DNA of 8,519 bases from Bifidobacterium breve. GTDB lineage: Bacteria; Actinomycetota; Actinomycetes; Mycobacteriales; Mycobacteriaceae. Shown piece after piece: positions 4,855 through 8,519 of this stretch (position 1 is its first letter; each line of letters opens with the position of its first letter). Under the pieces are notes generated by a model. The model was not told where the DNA came from. It did not search any database and saw nothing but the letters and a program-made list of their open reading frames with translations. Both the position numbers and the translations under genes were made by a program. Where the stretch lies: contig CALQLM010000020.1 of assembly GCA_943331415.1 (NCBI GenBank), forward strand, positions 1 to 8,519. The letters are read 5' to 3'.

Positions 4855-6231
4855 CTACGGCTGCGCGTCGCGGACCTGCTGTGGCATCGCAGAATCTGTG
4901 CGCAGTGCGTCGAACAAAGCACCTGACGCCTCGTAGTCCCAGATCACAACAGCGCCGGATTCGTTTCCGGTGAACTCACCGATCGGAACGGTGACCGTCT
5001 CGAGCGATCCGCGCAGAGCCCAACCCAACTGGGCCAGATTCCACACATGAGAATCCTGATCGACCGTCAGAGCCGCCACCGCGGCATGCGGGACTTGATA
5101 CCAGCGCCACGGATTGAGCAGGAATGCCGGGCTACCGGCGCGCATCAGCATGGCCGACATGAACTCCCGCTGATGCAGCATCCGATCCAGGTCTGCCCGG
5201 GGCGTGGCGCGACTGCGAACGTAGCCCAGGGCATTACGGCCGTCGAGAGTCTGACAGCCCGCCGGAAGGTCGATTCCGGCAAGCGGGTCGATGATGGGTT
5301 CCGGTGGACACACCTCGATACCCCCGAGTGCGTCGACGATTGCGCCGAACCCGGCGAACCCGATTTCCGCATAGTGATCGAGTCGTAAACCGGTAGACAT
5401 CTCGACGGTCTGCGCCAGCAGTTGCGGCCCTCCTTCGGCGAAGGCCGCATTGATCTTGTCGGTGCCATAGCCCGGAATGTCCACATAGGAGTCGCGGGGG
5501 ATGGACACCATGGTCGCCGGCTGACCGGAACCGATACGCGGGATGTGCACCAGCAAGATCGTGTCGGTGCGGCCGTTCCCGAGATCGCCACCGGTGGACA
5601 GCTCGGCCTGCTGCTGCGGACTCAGATCACCGCGGCTGTCGGACCCGACCAATAACCAGTTGGTGCCGCTTGCTGCGGCAGGACGCTCGGGATATTCGCT
5701 GAACACCGTGATCCGCCGTAGCGACGACTCGATCCACATCGCCGTGGCCAGCGTTGCCATCACGGTTACCAGTCCGAAAGTGAAGGCGCTCAGAATAATT
5801 CGTCGTCCCCATCGAATTTTCTTCCTGGCGGCGACGCGGTGGCGTTTCGCGGATCCCGCCGGTCGGGCGGGCTTCGCGATCGTAGGAGGCCGGCCAGCGT
5901 CATGCGCTGGGCGGGCCGATACCTTCCGGGGCGTGCTCGGTCGCGGTGGTGGGGGCAGCGGTCGAGGGGGCGGACTGGGGGGCGGCGGCCGCTGCGCTGG
6001 CCACGACGTCGGAGCGGCGACACGCGCCTCCCGGTGTGGGATCGGCCGTCTCGGCGGAAGCGGCAGCGGCCCCGGTGCGCGGGGGGGAACCCGGGCCGGC
6101 GGCGGCCCGGGGGCCGGACCACGACGGATGACCTGAGCGGGTTCCTGCGGCGGCGGCGGAACCGACGGCGGACGCACTCGCGGAATTCGATCCGTCGGCG
6201 GATCCGCGCCCGGGTACTGGTGCCCGGTCAC
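4855..6231 (-). CDS. LytR-CpsA-Psr (LCP) family protein, 458 aa, with proline-rich N-terminus
   Basis: LCP enzymes are membrane-anchored phosphotransferases that attach polymers such as arabinogalactan to peptidoglycan from a lipid-linked donor. Residues 1-125 are a cytoplasmic Pro- and Arg-rich region. A basic stretch (about 129-144) and one membrane helix (about 145-166) follow, then an extracytoplasmic LCP domain. Motifs seen are LLVGSDSR (193-200), GRTDT (220-224), VSIPRDSYV (242-250), DKINAAF (258-264), LGGIEVC (302-308), and YVRSR with DLDRMLHQREF (337-357). These carry the conserved Asp and Arg residues of the active site. There is no C-terminal LytR_C domain. The frame is open to 6687, but that part overlaps the CPBP gene. 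The GTG at 6229-6231 overlaps the CPBP stop (GTGA) and is chosen. Mycobacterial LCPs include Rv3267 (Lcp1), Rv3484 (CpsA) and Rv0822c; the locus position recalls Rv3840, but I cannot confirm that this is its counterpart. Confidence 0.92.
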   Translation of the reverse strand: MTGHQYPGADPPTDRIPRVRPPSVPPPPQEPAQVIRRGPAPGPPPARVPPRAPGPLPLPPRRPIPHREARVAAPTSWPAQRPPPPSPPPRPLPPPPRPSTPRKVSARPAHDAGRPPTIAKPARPAGSAKRHRVAARKKIRWGRRIILSAFTFGLVTVMATLATAMWIESSLRRITVFSEYPERPAAASGTNWLLVGSDSRGDLSPQQQAELSTGGDLGNGRTDTILLVHIPRIGSGQPATMVSIPRDSYVDIPGYGTDKINAAFAEGGPQLLAQTVEMSTGLRLDHYAEIGFAGFGAIVDALGGIEVCPPEPIIDPLAGIDLPAGCQTLDGRNALGYVRSRATPRADLDRMLHQREFMSAMLMRAGSPAFLLNPWRWYQVPHAAVAALTVDQDSHVWNLAQLGWALRGSLETVTVPIGEFTGNESGAVVIWDYEASGALFDALRTDSAMPQQVRDAQP

Positions 6232-6995
6232 CGGAGCCAGCCGATGCGGCCCGCCAGCAGCGCGTACCCGACGAAAGCCACTGAGTCGATGATTCCGTGA
6301 GCGATAACCAGCGGCCAGAGCCGCCCCGTCCGACACCAGGCGTACCCGAACACCAGGCCCATCACCACATTGCCCAGGCCGGCACCGAAGCCCTGGTAGA
6401 GGTGGTAAACCCCGCGCAACACGCTGGAGGCCAAAACCGCCCGGGGTGATGTGAGGCCCAACTGCCGCAGCCGCGTGATCAGGTACCCCACCACGACCAC
6501 CTCTTCGGCGAAGCCGTTGGCGAAAGCCGCCAGGATCAGTACCGGGATGCGCCACCAGGAACTGTGCAATGCCGACGGTTCCACCTCGGCGTTGATCCCT
6601 ATCGCTCGGGCGACCAGATAGAAGCCCAGTCCGGGGATGCCGATCAGCGCCGCCAGACCAAGACCACCCACAAGATCTGGCCCCCAACGGAATCGGCCGA
6701 GTCCGATACCGGCCGGGTTGATTCCACTACGCCACAGCAAGTAAAGCGCCAAAGCGCCCCACGCCACCAACTGTCCTACCGACACCAGGTTGAGGCCGAG
6801 GTTGATGAGGTCGTAGCGGGACTGGTTCGGGTTGAGCCGCACCCGGTAGCCGGGCAGACCGGAGAGAATCGCATCGGAAAGTTGGAGAACTGCGATGACC
6901 GCGCTGACACCGAATGTCATGGCAAGCATGACCCCGACCTCGATACGCACGGTCTTCCGGTCGGCTTCGAGGAACTCGCCGTGCGTGGCGTTCAC
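6228..6995 (-). CDS. CPBP-family intramembrane protein (PF02517-like), 255 aa
   Basis: This multi-pass membrane protein is related to the CAAX-prenyl-protease/bacteriocin-processing (CPBP, Abi) family. Hydrophobic segments occur near residues 19-42, 66-88, 106-130, 150-162, 205-220 and 226-247. Motif 1 is the Glu164-Glu165 pair in FAEEVVVVGYL, motif 2 is around His198 (LRGVYHLYQGF), and motif 3 is around His233 (VIAHGIID). The Arg usual in EExxxR is Val here, and the Phe of FxxxH is Arg. I believe this pattern is common in an actinobacterial subgroup, so protease activity is uncertain. The GTG at 6993-6995 is preferred because a TACCGT -10 ends seven bases upstream, consistent with a leaderless transcript. 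The ATG at 7082 would overlap the divergent pheA start. An AGGAGG lies 16 bases upstream of the GTG, too far for a normal ribosome site. It is the first gene of an operon with the LCP gene. Confidence 0.88.
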   Translation of the reverse strand: MNATHGEFLEADRKTVRIEVGVMLAMTFGVSAVIAVLQLSDAILSGLPGYRVRLNPNQSRYDLINLGLNLVSVGQLVAWGALALYLLWRSGINPAGIGLGRFRWGPDLVGGLGLAALIGIPGLGFYLVARAIGINAEVEPSALHSSWWRIPVLILAAFANGFAEEVVVVGYLITRLRQLGLTSPRAVLASSVLRGVYHLYQGFGAGLGNVVMGLVFGYAWCRTGRLWPLVIAHGIIDSVAFVGYALLAGRIGWLR

Positions 6996-7002
6996 CGCTG
7001 CA

Positions 7003-7008
7003 ACGGTA
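7003..7008 (-). promoter_or_regulatory. -10 hexamer TACCGT for the CPBP-LCP operon
   Basis: On the minus strand TACCGT fits the TANNNT -10 pattern and ends seven bases before the GTG at 6995. This suggests that transcription begins at or next to the start codon. It decides the choice of start for the CPBP gene. Confidence 0.4.
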
Positions 7009-7036
7009 GTGCCTCCTGCGGCGCGCGTCTGGACCC

Positions 7037-7055
7037 GTCGGGCTGGGGCCCCGAC
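7037..7055. repeat. Inverted repeat GTCGGG-N7-CCCGAC in the divergent promoter region
   Basis: A perfect 6-bp inverted repeat with a 7-base spacer sits where the -35 element of pheA would be expected, between the two predicted -10 hexamers of the divergent genes. It could be an operator controlling pheA. GC-rich inverted repeats are common by chance in DNA of this composition. Confidence 0.3.
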
Positions 7056-7059
7056 CGGA

Positions 7060-7065
7060 TAGTGT
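7060..7065 (+). promoter_or_regulatory. -10 hexamer TAGTGT giving a leaderless pheA transcript
   Basis: TAGTGT fits TANNNT and ends exactly six bases before the GTG at 7072, the same spacing as at the DUF4328 gene. There is no Shine-Dalgarno sequence before the GTG. A leaderless pheA mRNA is the simplest reading. Confidence 0.55.
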
Positions 7066-7071
7066 TGACCC

Positions 7072-7989
7072 GTGGTTCGCATTGCCTACCTCGGACCCGA
7101 GGGAACATTCACCGAAGCGGCACTGCTGAAGATGACTGCCGCCGGTGTGGTGCCGGGTGGGGGTGAACTGACGCCCCAACCGGCCGAGAGCACCCAGTCT
7201 GCACTGGAGGCGGTCCGATCCGGCGCCGCCGACTTTGCGTGCGTCCCCATCGAGAACTCGATCGAGGGAAGCGTCCTTCCTACGCTCGACAGTTTGGCCA
7301 GTGGCTCTCCAGTGCAGATTTACGCGGAACTGACTCTGGACGTGTGTTTCAGCATCGTGACCCGGCCAGGGGTCGACGCCGGACGGGTGCGCAGCGTGGC
7401 AGCGTTTCCCATTGCCGCCGCCCAGGTGCGGCAGTGGTTGGCTGCCAACCTTCCGGCGGCCGCACTCATACCGACGAATTCCAACGCAGCCGCGGCGCTG
7501 GACGTTGTCGACGGCCGCGCCGACGCGGGCGTGAGTACCGCCTTGGCGGCGCAGCGCTACGGCTTGGCGACGCTGGCCGAGGGTGTCGTCGACGAACCCA
7601 ACGCGCGCACCCGCTTCGTGCTCGTGGGCCCACCCGGCCCACCGCCGGCCCGCACTGGTGCCGATAGAACCTCTGTGGTGCTGCGAATCGATAGCGCGCC
7701 CGGTGCACTCGTCTCGGCGATGAACGAGTTCGGCATCCGCGATATCGATCTCACTCGTATCGAGTCCCGACCGACCCGTACCGGGCTGGGTACCTACGTC
7801 TTCTTCCTCGATTGTGTTGGCCATATCGAGGACAGTGCGGTGGCGGAGGCACTCAAGGCGCTGTACCGACGCTGCGCCGACGTCCGCTATCTGGGTTCGT
7901 GGCCGACCGGTGACGCGGCGGGGGTGCTGCCACCGCACCTCGACGCCGGCGAACAGTGGTTGACCCGATTGCGCGACGGCAGGCAATGA
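7072..7989 (+). CDS. pheA: Prephenate dehydratase, 305 aa
   Basis: This enzyme decarboxylates and dehydrates prephenate to phenylpyruvate, the committed step to phenylalanine. The catalytic domain spans about residues 1-185: YLGPEGTFTE at 6-15, VPIENSIEGSV at 58-68, and the catalytic Thr-Arg-Phe at 180-182 (NARTRFVLVG). A regulatory ACT domain covers about 200-275, with GALV at 211-214 and ESRP at 231-234, the motifs expected to bind phenylalanine for feedback inhibition. There is no chorismate mutase domain, as in other actinobacteria. The length is close to the roughly 320 residues of the M. tuberculosis protein. The GTG start matches the beginning of the fold and follows a leaderless -10. 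The stop overlaps the next gene by four bases (ATGA). Confidence 0.96.
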   Translation: MVRIAYLGPEGTFTEAALLKMTAAGVVPGGGELTPQPAESTQSALEAVRSGAADFACVPIENSIEGSVLPTLDSLASGSPVQIYAELTLDVCFSIVTRPGVDAGRVRSVAAFPIAAAQVRQWLAANLPAAALIPTNSNAAAALDVVDGRADAGVSTALAAQRYGLATLAEGVVDEPNARTRFVLVGPPGPPPARTGADRTSVVLRIDSAPGALVSAMNEFGIRDIDLTRIESRPTRTGLGTYVFFLDCVGHIEDSAVAEALKALYRRCADVRYLGSWPTGDAAGVLPPHLDAGEQWLTRLRDGRQ

Positions 7990-8519
7990 GCGGTCGGCTT
8001 ATCCTCGTTCGGCACGGCCAGTCGCTCGGAAATGTGGAACGACGACTTGACACCAGACCGCCGGGTGCCGAACTTACCGATCTCGGCCGTGAACAGGCGC
8101 GTAATTTCGCCCGTTCCCGCCGTAATCCCCCCGGTCTGCTTCTACATTCGGTCGCCCGGCGGGCGGCGCAGACCGCGACGGAGATCAGTGCCGAATTCTC
8201 GCTAGCCGCAGACGAAGTGGAAGGAATCCACGAGGTACAGGCCGGCGATCTGGAGAACCGTTCCGACGATGATGCCATCGCGGAGTTCAACGCCGTCTAT
8301 CAGAGATGGTGCGGGGGCGAACTCGGCATCCCTATGCCCGGCGGCGACAGCGGCCGTGATGTGCTCGACCGCTACCTGCCGGTGCTTACTGATCTGCGTC
8401 TGCGTGACCTCGACGATCCGAATTGGACGAGTGACATCGTCGTTGTCAGCCATGGCGCGGCGATCCGCCTTGTCAGCGCATGCCTGGCCGGAGTGGATGC
8501 CAGTTTCGTTCTTGACCAC
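7986..8519 (+). CDS. gpm2: Histidine phosphatase/phosphoglycerate mutase-like protein, N-terminal 178 residues, cut by window edge
   Basis: This is a histidine-phosphatase superfamily protein. The phosphohistidine motif LVRHGQSLGN is at residues 7-16 (His10). The second conserved Arg is probably Arg58 or Arg59 in SVARRAAQTA. The acid residue is probably Glu83 (IHEVQAGDLE), and the second histidine is His156 in VVSHGAAIRL. The ATG overlaps the pheA stop (ATGA), indicating translational coupling, and the reading frame stays open to the window edge, so the C terminus is missing. M. tuberculosis pheA is followed in the same way by Rv3837c, annotated gpm2. The family name implies phosphoglycerate mutase, but many such proteins are phosphatases. 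I recall a phosphoserine phosphatase activity reported for this group but cannot confirm it, so the substrate should be left open. Confidence 0.92.
   Translation, partial: MSGRLILVRHGQSLGNVERRLDTRPPGAELTDLGREQARNFARSRRNPPGLLLHSVARRAAQTATEISAEFSLAADEVEGIHEVQAGDLENRSDDDAIAEFNAVYQRWCGGELGIPMPGGDSGRDVLDRYLPVLTDLRLRDLDDPNWTSDIVVVSHGAAIRLVSACLAGVDASFVLDH

Noticed and set aside
6232..6687. N-terminal extension of the LCP reading frame
   Set aside because: It is antiparallel-free but lies entirely over the CPBP coding region in another frame. The GTG at 6231 in a GTGA overlap gives a normal LCP length.
6996..7082. ATG start of the CPBP gene at 7082
   Set aside because: It would overlap the divergent pheA start and its -10. 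The extra residues are not part of the membrane fold, and the GTG at 6995 has a well-placed -10.
6727..7986. 419-codon reverse-strand ORF
   Set aside because: It is antisense to pheA and overlaps the CPBP gene in another frame. The translation is low-complexity, with no motif.
1..8519. Mobile element, CRISPR array, toxin-antitoxin or phage-defence system
   Set aside because: I found no transposase, integrase, terminal inverted repeats, spaced direct repeats or defence-protein motifs. The genes are ordinary mycobacterial chromosome.

Overview
This window looks like chromosomal DNA from a mycobacterium, probably a rapid grower of the Mycobacteroides or Mycobacterium type. The grounds are the high GC content, the frequent GTG starts, an N-terminal SodA sequence of clearly mycobacterial type, and a gene neighbourhood I know from M. 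tuberculosis (sodA, a DUF4328 membrane protein, glpQ1, then pheA and gpm2; Rv3846 to Rv3837c, from memory). The species is an inference. I see no phage, transposon, CRISPR array, tRNA or rRNA.

Left part (1-1196). The N-terminal half of a Mn/Fe superoxide dismutase runs leftward and is cut by the window edge. Upstream of it on the same strand is an unlisted 51-residue membrane peptide (480-635). A strong SigA-type promoter (731-759) and a CRP-like palindrome (697-712) lie upstream of that peptide. The remaining non-coding DNA up to the next gene contains a cluster of DnaA-box-like 9-mers (931-1030).

Middle part (1197-4854, rightward). A Tat-type flavin amine oxidase with an unusual 66-residue lead before its twin-arginine motif comes first. 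A two-gene unit follows: a zinc-ribbon plus DUF4328 membrane protein, and, four bases later, a glycerophosphodiester phosphodiesterase (GlpQ1). The DUF4328 gene appears to be transcribed leaderless.

Right part. A leftward two-gene operon (4855-6995) encodes a CPBP-family membrane protein and a LytR-CpsA-Psr (LCP) protein, coupled by a GTGA overlap. The LCP gene meets glpQ1 tail to tail with no bases between the stop codons. Divergent from this operon, and sharing a 76-bp promoter region, is pheA (prephenate dehydratase). It overlaps by ATGA with a histidine-phosphatase/phosphoglycerate-mutase-like gene (gpm2) that runs off the right edge. Both divergent genes have a TANNNT -10 hexamer placed 6-7 bases before their GTG start, which suggests leaderless transcripts.

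Functionally the region mixes oxidative defence (SodA), redox metabolism (amine oxidase), phospholipid turnover (GlpQ1), envelope polymer attachment (LCP, with CPBP) and phenylalanine synthesis (PheA). I do not see a convincing new defence or biosynthetic system. The points most worth a second look are the DnaA-box cluster, the small membrane peptide with its promoter and CRP-like site, the repeated leaderless architecture, and the N-terminal extension of the amine oxidase.
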